A stretch of 47,406 bases of DNA from Mogibacterium sp. (GTDB taxonomy: Bacteria; Bacillota; Clostridia; Peptostreptococcales; Anaerovoracaceae): assembly GCA_017434025.1 (NCBI GenBank), contig JAFRGC010000065.1, positions 1-47,406 of the forward strand, given 5' to 3'. The notes under the pieces are model-generated. The model saw only the letters and a list, made by a program, of their open reading frames with translations, was not told the origin of the DNA and ran no database searches. The translations under genes were made by a program, and so were the position numbers. Shown piece after piece: positions 16,550 through 23,888 of this stretch (its first letter is position 1; every line of letters starts with the position of its first letter).

Positions 16550-16578
16550 ATTATACCACTAATCGTGGTCTATTCACA
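16550..16578 (-). promoter_or_regulatory. Extended -10 promoter ahead of rdgB
   Basis: On the minus strand TGG directly precedes a perfect TATAAT (16558-16550). The -35 position (TGTGAA, 17 bp upstream) matches poorly, which is usual for extended -10 promoters. It overlaps the 3' end of the SCIFF maturase gene. Confidence 0.5.
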
Positions 16579-18018
16579 GCCTGCCTGTTTCTCATTCTTC
16601 GCGACTGCAAGCATAAGTGCGCATTCGATCCTCTTGCGCTGCAGTTCGCATCCAAATTCATACACTTTGTTGATATCTCCGTTCGAATGATAGTTATTGG
16701 CAGCGCATCCGCCGGCGCAGTACAGTTTGACCCAGCAGTCTTTGCAGGCATTCCTGGTGTAGAGGTTATTTCCTCCGGAGAAAATTCCGACTGTCTCCGG
16801 ATGAGTGATCCCCTCATAGATATTGCCCACGATCATGTCATCATCTCCGACAAACTGATGGCAGGGATACAGGTCTCCGGTCGGTGTCACCGCGAGGTAT
16901 TCGGTCGCAACTCCGCAGCCTGATACCCTCTTGTAGATGCACGGTCCACCGGTCAGATCCACAGTGTAGTGGTAGAAGTTGAAGCCTTCTCCTCTCATTT
17001 CCCTGTCATACATCTCCATTGCGAGTTTCTCGTATTCCTCAAACAGCTGAGGCAGGTCTTCCTTGTGAAGTGCGTACGGAACAGAAGGATCCGACACCAC
17101 CGGTTCGATGGAAGTCTCTTTGAATCCCATATCCGCCATCGCGAGAACGTCTCTGGAGAAATCCTTGTTATATGCTGTATATGTGCCGCGCATGTAATAT
17201 TCCGAAGAACGCCGCTCAGCGCCAGGTTCTGTCCTTGAAGCAACAAGTGCCTTGAAATTATCCATGATGCTGTCATATGTTCCGTCGCCGGACTTGGTAT
17301 GTCTCATGCGGTCATGAGTCTCTCTCCTGCCGTCCATGCTAAGCACGACATTCCCCATCTCCCGGTTGGTGAAATCGATCACATCATCATCGATCAGGAC
17401 CCCATTGGTCGTCAGAGTGAAATTGAATATTTTATTGTGTTTCTTCTCAAGTTCGCGGCCATATCTGACGAGTTCTTTGCAGACATCCCAGTTGATCAGC
17501 GGTTCTCCTCCGAAAAAATCAACTTCGAGGTGTCGTCTGCTGCCCGAGTTCTCGACCAGATAGTCAAGCGCTCTCTTGCCTACCTCGAGACTCATGATCC
17601 CGCTCTTCCCGGAATAATCGCCCTTTCCTGCAAAGCAGTATTCACAGTCCATGTTGCATCCGTGCGCTACATGCAGGCAGATCGCTTTGAGTACAGACTG
17701 TTTGATCTTGAGATCTGACGCTGCAGCCTCAAACAGGTCTTCTGACCATAACAAATTATCAGCCACCAGATCTGCCAGATCGTCCATGACCTCATAGGTA
17801 TCCTCTGCAGGCACTTCATATGCTGCAAGGATCTCTTCTGACACAGTTCTGCGGATCTCCTCGTCATTGAGGACCTCTGCTGCAGTTCGGTCTCCTCTGC
17901 GTATGACCTCATCCACTTTGGCGATGATATCATAGGCTACTTCATCTACTGAATGTACTGATGCGCTGTTAGCATCGACTATTATGTTGTAATTATTGAA
18001 TTTGTATTGATGTATCAT
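16570..18018 (-). CDS. scfB: SCIFF ranthipeptide maturase, radical SAM/SPASM enzyme
   Basis: A 482-residue enzyme that forms thioether bonds in the SCIFF peptide encoded just upstream. An N-terminal PqqD-like peptide-recognition region (about 1-100) precedes the radical-SAM cluster motif CNMDCEYC (Cys121, 125, 128), a TIM-barrel core with FFGGEPLINWDV, and a SPASM domain with Cys in GPCIYKRVSGCG, YPCHQF, CKDCWVKLYCAGGC and a terminal GCELQRKRIEC, enough for two auxiliary 4Fe-4S clusters. All catalytic motifs look intact, although the cognate peptide has lost one Cys. It is separated from the peptide gene by an intrinsic terminator, so it is made by read-through. Confidence 0.94.
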   Translation of the reverse strand: MIHQYKFNNYNIIVDANSASVHSVDEVAYDIIAKVDEVIRRGDRTAAEVLNDEEIRRTVSEEILAAYEVPAEDTYEVMDDLADLVADNLLWSEDLFEAAASDLKIKQSVLKAICLHVAHGCNMDCEYCFAGKGDYSGKSGIMSLEVGKRALDYLVENSGSRRHLEVDFFGGEPLINWDVCKELVRYGRELEKKHNKIFNFTLTTNGVLIDDDVIDFTNREMGNVVLSMDGRRETHDRMRHTKSGDGTYDSIMDNFKALVASRTEPGAERRSSEYYMRGTYTAYNKDFSRDVLAMADMGFKETSIEPVVSDPSVPYALHKEDLPQLFEEYEKLAMEMYDREMRGEGFNFYHYTVDLTGGPCIYKRVSGCGVATEYLAVTPTGDLYPCHQFVGDDDMIVGNIYEGITHPETVGIFSGGNNLYTRNACKDCWVKLYCAGGCAANNYHSNGDINKVYEFGCELQRKRIECALMLAVAKNEKQAGCE

Positions 18019-18033
18019 GATTCACAACTCACT

Positions 18034-18061
18034 AAAAAAAGCGCTGCCCGGAAGCAGCGCC
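18034..18061 (-). terminator. Terminator between SCIFF peptide and maturase genes
   Basis: On the minus strand GCGCTGC (18060-18054), loop, GCAGCGC (18047-18041), then seven T residues (18040-18034). It sits 11 bp after the peptide stop codon and 16 bp before the maturase start. It should give high peptide and low maturase transcript levels. Confidence 0.9.
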
Positions 18062-18071
18062 TTGCAGTATC

Positions 18072-18221
18072 TTATTTCTCCTTGCGCTGCTCGCAGTGCT
18101 GATTTGCAACGCTGCAGGAAGTCTTGCTTGCAGACTGGCAGGATGTCTGGCACTCGCCGCAGCCGCCGTTGATACTTGACTTAGCCATATCTCTTGTTGT
18201 GATGGTCTTGATTCTCTTCAT
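18072..18221 (-). CDS. scfA: SCIFF ranthipeptide precursor, five-cysteine variant
   Basis: A 49-residue precursor starting MKRIKTITTRDMAKS and carrying the SCIFF core GGCGECQTSCQSASKTSC followed by SVANQHC. Usual members have six Cys in 45 residues; this one has five (21, 24, 28, 36, 43). Position 32 is Ser (AGC) instead of Cys, and position 37 is Ser (AGC) instead of Thr. These are the donor and acceptor of the Cys32-Thr37 thioether reported for characterised SCIFF peptides. The start is at 18221 because AGGAGGA lies seven bases before it; an upstream in-frame ATG at 18254 has no ribosome site. It has its own promoter and is followed by a terminator and scfB. Confidence 0.93.
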   Translation of the reverse strand: MKRIKTITTRDMAKSSINGGCGECQTSCQSASKTSCSVANQHCEQRKEK

Positions 18222-18288
18222 GATATTGTTCCTCCTGTATCGGTCTATGCGCACCTAATACGCATGATCCTTGTCTTGTACGCCTGTT

Positions 18289-18318
18289 AGAATACCATTA
18301 AATCTCAGGCTGTGTCAA
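18289..18318 (-). promoter_or_regulatory. scfA promoter
   Basis: On the minus strand a perfect -35 box TTGACA (18318-18313), 18-bp spacer and -10 box TATTCT (18294-18289), giving a leader of about 60 nt before scfA. Confidence 0.75.
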
Positions 18319-18329
18319 TGTTGAGTATA

Positions 18330-19112
18330 CTACTCTGCGGTCTTAGGCGCAGCGGTGATCTTATATGTGAATACCGCTTCCTTCTTCATATCGCGGTTGA
18401 CGATCCTGATTCTGTCGGCCTTGCCGTCAGTGCTGTCAGCCTTGACCAGAATGTCTGCGTGTTCACCGGCAGCGATGTCAACGGTGACATCCTGTCCCGG
18501 AATTGGCGGCAGATCCCAGTTCCTGGTATCCGGATTGAAAGCTGTATGCAGGAATCTGATCTTTCCGACTGTCACATCGAAGTGATAGATGCAGTCTACA
18601 TTGACGCTTGGCAGCAGGCATTCGCTCTGCTTGTTGCCCAGCTGTCCCCAGAGATTGACGACAGCAGAAGCAGTCCTGTAAACAAGTCCTCTGTACTCAT
18701 TCCTGGAGTTGACGGCTTCGCTGATGATCACAACATTGCATGGGCAGTTGTTGATGACATATTCCGCAGTAGTGCCGATGCTGTTCAGCATATCCTCTCT
18801 GGATGATTTGGTCATGATGATCTCATCGATACCAAGTTCCCTGGCAGCTCTGATGATCCTGACACCTGCCTTGCCTACGGCTGCTCTCTTGGTGAGCTTG
18901 TATCCATCAAAGAATTCCCCGACTACATCGAGTTTCTCGTCAAGAGCTTTGTGCGCTTCACTCTCCTCATCTGGTCTGAGAACATAATCCTGGCTCTCAT
19001 CGATCATCAGAAGGACGATCTCAGCATCTTCCGGTGTGTAGTGATCCAGGACATAATGCATGGCTTTGAGACTTCTTTCGGTCTCTTCGATTGGCAGAAG
19101 TATTTTCTTCAT
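18330..19112 (-). CDS. Universal stress protein domain fused to an unknown beta-rich domain
   Basis: A 260-residue protein. Residues 1-140 are a UspA domain (MKKILLPIEETERSLKAMHYVLDHY start, then GVRIIRAARELGIDEIIMTKSS and the C-terminal strand CNVVIISEAV). The usual ATP-binding G-2x-G-9x-G(S/T) motif is not clear (DMLNSIGTTAEYVIN at that position), so nucleotide binding is uncertain. Residues about 150-260 form a beta-rich domain I do not recognise, with the repeated feel of a sandwich fold (VTVDIAAGEHADILVKAD). The start at 19112 is chosen because GGAGGAA sits five bases before it and itself contains the alternative upstream ATG. The gene is probably monocistronic. Confidence 0.8.
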   Translation of the reverse strand: MKKILLPIEETERSLKAMHYVLDHYTPEDAEIVLLMIDESQDYVLRPDEESEAHKALDEKLDVVGEFFDGYKLTKRAAVGKAGVRIIRAARELGIDEIIMTKSSREDMLNSIGTTAEYVINNCPCNVVIISEAVNSRNEYRGLVYRTASAVVNLWGQLGNKQSECLLPSVNVDCIYHFDVTVGKIRFLHTAFNPDTRNWDLPPIPGQDVTVDIAAGEHADILVKADSTDGKADRIRIVNRDMKKEAVFTYKITAAPKTAE

Positions 19113-19174
19113 ACTTTCCTCCATTCCGGCTATATCAAAACATTACTCTGATTTATTAGTATACTACAAATTTG

Positions 19175-20257
19175 TTATTTAAGGAACTTCTTGTTGAGCG
19201 TCATGATGAATATTTCAAGTTCCGCGTACAGAACCATCAGATCATCATCATAAGACAGCACTACATCGTTCTGACATCTGCCGACTGTATCGAACAGAAT
19301 GTTCGGAGATCCGCCGATCACAGCCTTGAGTTCTCCGTCCTGCTCTATCGTATAGTTGCAGGAAACATTCGCTCTGAGGCAGGCCGGGAAGCTTTTGATC
19401 GTAAATTCGCCTGCTTCAGTCTTTGCGGTAAACGCGTCAAGGCCTTTGATCTTATGTCTTGTTATCTCTCCGAAGTGTTCTCCATCAGCGTACATGTCGT
19501 AACCGGCACTGTCTGTGACCACACCTTTGCCGTTGCTGGCTCTCGGAACAACTGACGCCATCTCATTTCCGTCTGCATCCAGAACTCTTGCAACGAATGG
19601 ATTGTAAGTGCTCTCTACTCTCAGCAGATCATTGCCCTCTTCATCCTTGAACCATCCTTCGTAGGAATTATGGTAATAGAATTTGAAGAAGTCGAGATCC
19701 GAAGGTATAGGAGTATTCCTGTCAGCGTCGAGCTTCTCGATCAGTTCCTGGAGGTGTCTGATCAGCATGACCGACGCGAGTTTGAGAGAGACGAATATAG
19801 CATAACGTTTTGGCGTTACCTCTATATCAGTGTCGTTGATAAAATCTCTGAATCTGTATTCGTCCGACTCATCCCTGATTATGTTATCGATTTTGGTGAT
19901 GTGCTTGATATCCAGTTTGCTGCCGCTCCTGGAGATGACGACACAGTCTTTGAATGAATTCGGCCCGAATACGATACTGTCTCCGCTGAAGCCCTTGTGC
20001 TCTGCGATCCAGGCCTTGCCCAGAGGGGTCTCGATATCCTTGAGCTTCTCGTACAGTTCACGGATATCCATATCAGTCCTGATCACTTTCTCATAGATGC
20101 TGCGGTCATTGAACCTGCCGCCTCCTCTGGTGAAGAATATACCAAAAGATAACAGGAGGATGATGCCTCCCATTATCCATTTGCCGACTGAAAACGATAG
20201 GAGACCCATGATGGCAGCGAGTACTCCCACCCAGGTCATGATCCTGTCTTCTTTCAT
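19175..20257 (-). CDS. Unknown membrane-anchored protein with C-terminal tubby/LURP-one-like region
   Basis: A 360-residue protein of no family I recognise. Two N-terminal membrane segments (TWVGVLAAIMGLLSFSVG and WIMGGIILLLSFGIFF) form a hairpin, leaving the rest cytoplasmic. A middle part with SIYEKVIRTDMDIRELYEKL is followed by an alpha/beta region, and the last 150 residues are rich in short strands (LLRVESTYNPFVARVLDADG, YDMYADGEHFGEITRHKI, YTIEQDGELKAVIGG) that remind me of the tubby C-terminal-like/LURP-one fold, ending in a helix (VLYAELEIFIMTLNKKFL). That resemblance is only visual. It is 33 bp downstream of the phosphoglucomutase gene. Confidence 0.7.
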   Translation of the reverse strand: MKEDRIMTWVGVLAAIMGLLSFSVGKWIMGGIILLLSFGIFFTRGGGRFNDRSIYEKVIRTDMDIRELYEKLKDIETPLGKAWIAEHKGFSGDSIVFGPNSFKDCVVISRSGSKLDIKHITKIDNIIRDESDEYRFRDFINDTDIEVTPKRYAIFVSLKLASVMLIRHLQELIEKLDADRNTPIPSDLDFFKFYYHNSYEGWFKDEEGNDLLRVESTYNPFVARVLDADGNEMASVVPRASNGKGVVTDSAGYDMYADGEHFGEITRHKIKGLDAFTAKTEAGEFTIKSFPACLRANVSCNYTIEQDGELKAVIGGSPNILFDTVGRCQNDVVLSYDDDLMVLYAELEIFIMTLNKKFLK

Positions 20258-20290
20258 CGCAGGAACTCCTTCCGGTGATAGGTTGCTGTA

Positions 20291-22000
20291 CTATGCCTCG
20301 AGCAGCTTGTTGACTGCCTCGCGGATCGCTTTGCGGTTGGATTCTGCTTCTTCTGCGGATGAGCCGGAAGCCATAACATAAGTCTTGACCTTAGGCTCTG
20401 TACCCGAAGGTCTTACTGCGACAGCGCAGCCGCCTTCGAGATCATAGAAGAGAACATTGCTCTTGGTGAATCCAGGAACGTCTGTGAGATAGTCCGTGAT
20501 ACCGGTTATAGGGAGACCGATCTCTGACGGCTGATCAGCACGAATGTTGGTCATGACAGCTTTCATCTTGTCCTGTGCGTCATAACCCTCAAATACAGCT
20601 GATTCAGTATTCTCGATATAATATCCGTACTTCTTGTACAGTTCCTGGAGGCCGTCATATACGGACATGCCCTTTGCCTTATAATAGCAGCCTGTTTCTG
20701 CCAGCATCATTGCCGCGAACACAGCATCCTTGTCTCTTGCGTATGATCCGCCGAGGAATCCTATGCTTTCTTCAAATCCGAAGATAAAGTGCTCATCGCC
20801 GAAGTCTTCGTGTTCTTTGATCTTCTCTCCGATGAACTTGAATCCTGTGAGGACTTCATACATCTTCACGTCGTTCATTTCGCAGATCCTGTTAGCCATG
20901 ACAGTGGATACGATGGATTTGCATACGAAAGGCTTCTCAGGCATAGTGCCTGTCTCTCTTCTGGCTGTGATGATATAGTCCAGCATCAGGCATGCGATCT
21001 GATTGCCCGAGAGGACCTTATATTCGTCTCCTGCCTTGACTACAGCGCCGCATCTGTCACTGTCAGGGTCTACGCCGATAACGAACTCCGCGCCGTTCTT
21101 CTTCGCATATTCGATAGCCAGCGCAAAGCCTTCTGTGTTCTCAGGGTTTGGTGACTTGACTGTCGGGAAATTGCCGTCCGGTACCATCTGCTCAGCAACC
21201 GGGATGATCGCTCCGTATCCCTGTCTCCTGAGGATCTCCGGTACCAGCTTGTATCCTGCTCCGTGGAATGGTGTGAATACGATCTTCATCTCTGAAGCGA
21301 CCTGATCGATATACTTCCTGGTGATCGATGTCTCCATTACTCTCTTCAGGTATGTCTCATCCATCTCGTCACCGAGCATCACGACAAGACCCTTCTCCAG
21401 AGCCTCATTCAGATCCATTCTCTTGACATCCTTGAAAATATCGATCCTTGCGATCTCTGCAGAAACTACATCAGCATGCTCAGGTCCCAGCTGAGCGCCG
21501 TCAGCCCAGTATGCCTTATAGCCATTGTATTCTTTCGGATTGTGGCTTGCTGTGATGTTGATACCTGCGATCGAGCCGGTCTCTCTGACTGCGAAAGACA
21601 GTTCCGGTGTAGGTCTGAGGTCATCGAACAGGTAGACTTTGATACCGTTAGCTGCCAGTACCGATGCTGCTTCCTCAGCAAACAGTCTTGAGTTGAGTCT
21701 CGAATCGTGAGCTATCGCGACACCATTGCCTTCTTCGGAATCTCCGCCGATCTGTCCGCCTTTCTCGATGATGAGATTGGCAAATCCCTGAGTCGCATAC
21801 CTTACGGTATAGACATTCATTGCACCGATTCCGGCTTTCATGATGCCTCTCAGGCCGGCAGTTCCGAAAGTCAGCATTGCCTTGAATCTGCCCTCGATCT
21901 CAGCCTCGTTGCCGGCGATGCTCTCTAGTTCCTGCTTCGTTGCAGCATCTACTGCGTCCGAGCTCAGCCAATAGTTGTACTCTTCCATGTAAGTTCTCAT
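20291..22000 (-). CDS. pgcA: Alpha-phosphoglucomutase / phosphomannomutase
   Basis: A 569-residue alpha-D-phosphohexomutase that interconverts glucose 1- and 6-phosphate. Motifs: RGIMKAGIGAMN near the N terminus, the phosphoserine loop ITASHNPKEYNGYK, the metal loop GVDPDSDRCG, the sugar-specificity loop GFEESIGFLGG (GEESxG type) and the phosphate-binding RPSGTEPKVKTY near the C terminus. The length and order match the PgcA-type mutases of Firmicutes. It links galactose and glucose 1-phosphates to glycolysis and to cell-wall precursors. Gene symbol by family resemblance. Confidence 0.95.
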   Translation of the reverse strand: MRTYMEEYNYWLSSDAVDAATKQELESIAGNEAEIEGRFKAMLTFGTAGLRGIMKAGIGAMNVYTVRYATQGFANLIIEKGGQIGGDSEEGNGVAIAHDSRLNSRLFAEEAASVLAANGIKVYLFDDLRPTPELSFAVRETGSIAGINITASHNPKEYNGYKAYWADGAQLGPEHADVVSAEIARIDIFKDVKRMDLNEALEKGLVVMLGDEMDETYLKRVMETSITRKYIDQVASEMKIVFTPFHGAGYKLVPEILRRQGYGAIIPVAEQMVPDGNFPTVKSPNPENTEGFALAIEYAKKNGAEFVIGVDPDSDRCGAVVKAGDEYKVLSGNQIACLMLDYIITARRETGTMPEKPFVCKSIVSTVMANRICEMNDVKMYEVLTGFKFIGEKIKEHEDFGDEHFIFGFEESIGFLGGSYARDKDAVFAAMMLAETGCYYKAKGMSVYDGLQELYKKYGYYIENTESAVFEGYDAQDKMKAVMTNIRADQPSEIGLPITGITDYLTDVPGFTKSNVLFYDLEGGCAVAVRPSGTEPKVKTYVMASGSSAEEAESNRKAIREAVNKLLEA

Positions 22001-22016
22001 TTGTGCTTCCCCTTTC

Positions 22017-23876
22017 TCATGCTACATGTTCGAACTGTGAATTATACAGGTCTGCATAGAATCCGCCCTTCTTCAGGAGTTCTTCGTGTGTACCCTGTTC
22101 TACTATATCACCGTGATCCATTACCAGTATAAGGTCTGCGTTCCTGATAGTCGATAGTCTATGCGCAATTATGAAGCTTGTTCTGTCCTTCGTGAGGGTA
22201 TCCATGGCTTTCTGGATCTCTTCTTCCGTCCTGGTATCGACCGAAGAGGTTGCCTCATCCAGTATCAGCAGCTTCTTATCTGCAAGTATAGCTCTGGCTA
22301 TAGTCAGCAGCTGTCTCTGTCCTTCGGATATATTGGTGGCATCTTCATTGAGCACCATCTTATATCCGCCCGGCAGAGTCTTGATGAAATGATGGGCTTT
22401 GGCTGCTTTGGCTGCCGCAATGATCTCCTCATTCGTCGCATCTTCTCTGCCGTATTTTATATTCTCGCGAATGGTTCCCTTGAACAGCCATGTGTCCTGC
22501 AGGACCATCGCAAAATTCTCTCTGTGTTCGCGCCTCGTCAGCTCGCGGATGTCACGTCCATCGACCCTGATCGCACCGCTGTTGACATCGTAGAAACGCA
22601 TCAGGAGTTTGACGATCGTTGTTTTGCCTGCTCCCGTCGGTCCGACGATGGCGATCTTCTGACCTGGTTCGATCTTTGCGCTGAAGTCTTTGATGACTGT
22701 AGTTCCCGGTTCATATCCAAATGATACATGATCGAACTCCACAGCGCCACTTACTTCTCCGAAGTCATCGATCGCTCCCGGGGCATCGATCTCTTCTTCT
22801 TCATCAAGGAATTCGAATACTCTCTCAGCAGCTGCAGCCATTGACTGTACCTGATTCATGATCTGCGCGATCTCCTGTATCGGCTGTCCGATGTTCTTGA
22901 CGTACTGAACGAAAGCCTGGATATCGCCTACCCCGATCGCGCCTTTCACACACAGTATACCACCGGATATCGCAACTCCGGCATATCCGAGATTGCTGAC
23001 GATCCTCATAAGAGGTCTCATGAGGCCTGACAGGAATTGTGATTTCCACGCAGATTCGTATAATTTCTCGTTGGCTTTGTCAAATTCATCTGTTACAGCC
23101 TCTTCACGGTTGAACGCTTTGATCACAAGATGTCCTGAGAAGTTCTCTTCTACATGGCCGTCTATGATGCCGAGGTATTCCTGCTGCGCCCTGAAATGCG
23201 GCTGTGATACTTTGATCAGCACTGACATCACCAGAGCCGAGAGTGGGATGACCATCAGCGCTATGAGTGTCATTGTGACATTGATCGTCAGCATAACGAC
23301 TATGATGCCTATCATGCTGACAATAGCCCATATGAAATTGGATATGCTCTGGCTGAGCGCCTGACCGAGGGTGTCGACATCGTTGGTGATCCTGGACAGG
23401 ATCTCGCCGGTCTGTACGCGTTCGAAATAGCCTACCGGCATGCGATTGATCTTCTCAGAGATGTCATTTCTCATCCTGTAGACGATCTTCTGTGTGATGT
23501 TCGTCATGATCAGTGCCTGCAGCCACTGGGCGAAAGCACCGACAGCATAGAGCATGATCGTGAGGAGCAGGACCTTGCCGATAGCGTCGAAATCGATCCC
23601 GCCTGTACCTTTCAGTTTGGCCATAACACCTGTAGCCAGGAGTGTCGTTGCTCTTCCCATCACCTTAGGCCCTACCGTCTCGAATACGGTTGCTACCGCG
23701 GATATCAGCACGACAAAGACGACAGCAAGTTTGTATCCTCCCATGTAGCTGAGGGTATCACTCACGGCCTTGCGGAAATTCTTCGGCTTCTCGCCCGGAG
23801 CCAGTATAGCACTCGGGCCTCCACCTCTCCTCTTGCGCCTGTTATTCTGCTGTGATCTGTTCTCTTCCTGTGCCAC
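22017..23876 (-). CDS. ABC exporter half-transporter, subunit B of a heterodimer
   Basis: A 619-residue type IV ABC exporter half with a basic N-terminal tail, six transmembrane helices and a C-terminal ATPase. Walker A is GPTGAGKTT, the signature is ISEGQRQ instead of LSGGQ, and Walker B is LLILDEATSSVD with the catalytic Glu. Together with the upstream partner, this forms one competent and one degenerate ATP site, as in TM287/288-like exporters. Substrates of such pairs are commonly drugs or lipids and cannot be read from the sequence. The gap to the partner gene is 12 bp. Confidence 0.94.
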   Translation of the reverse strand: MAQEENRSQQNNRRKRRGGGPSAILAPGEKPKNFRKAVSDTLSYMGGYKLAVVFVVLISAVATVFETVGPKVMGRATTLLATGVMAKLKGTGGIDFDAIGKVLLLTIMLYAVGAFAQWLQALIMTNITQKIVYRMRNDISEKINRMPVGYFERVQTGEILSRITNDVDTLGQALSQSISNFIWAIVSMIGIIVVMLTINVTMTLIALMVIPLSALVMSVLIKVSQPHFRAQQEYLGIIDGHVEENFSGHLVIKAFNREEAVTDEFDKANEKLYESAWKSQFLSGLMRPLMRIVSNLGYAGVAISGGILCVKGAIGVGDIQAFVQYVKNIGQPIQEIAQIMNQVQSMAAAAERVFEFLDEEEEIDAPGAIDDFGEVSGAVEFDHVSFGYEPGTTVIKDFSAKIEPGQKIAIVGPTGAGKTTIVKLLMRFYDVNSGAIRVDGRDIRELTRREHRENFAMVLQDTWLFKGTIRENIKYGREDATNEEIIAAAKAAKAHHFIKTLPGGYKMVLNEDATNISEGQRQLLTIARAILADKKLLILDEATSSVDTRTEEEIQKAMDTLTKDRTSFIIAHRLSTIRNADLILVMDHGDIVEQGTHEELLKKGGFYADLYNSQFEHVA

Positions 23877-23888
23877 TTATCTCTGTAA

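Noticed and set aside
19164-19173. Palindrome ACAAATTTGT upstream of the stress protein gene as an operator
   Set aside because: Ten A/T-rich bases with perfect symmetry occur by chance often, and no second copy or clear promoter relation supports it.
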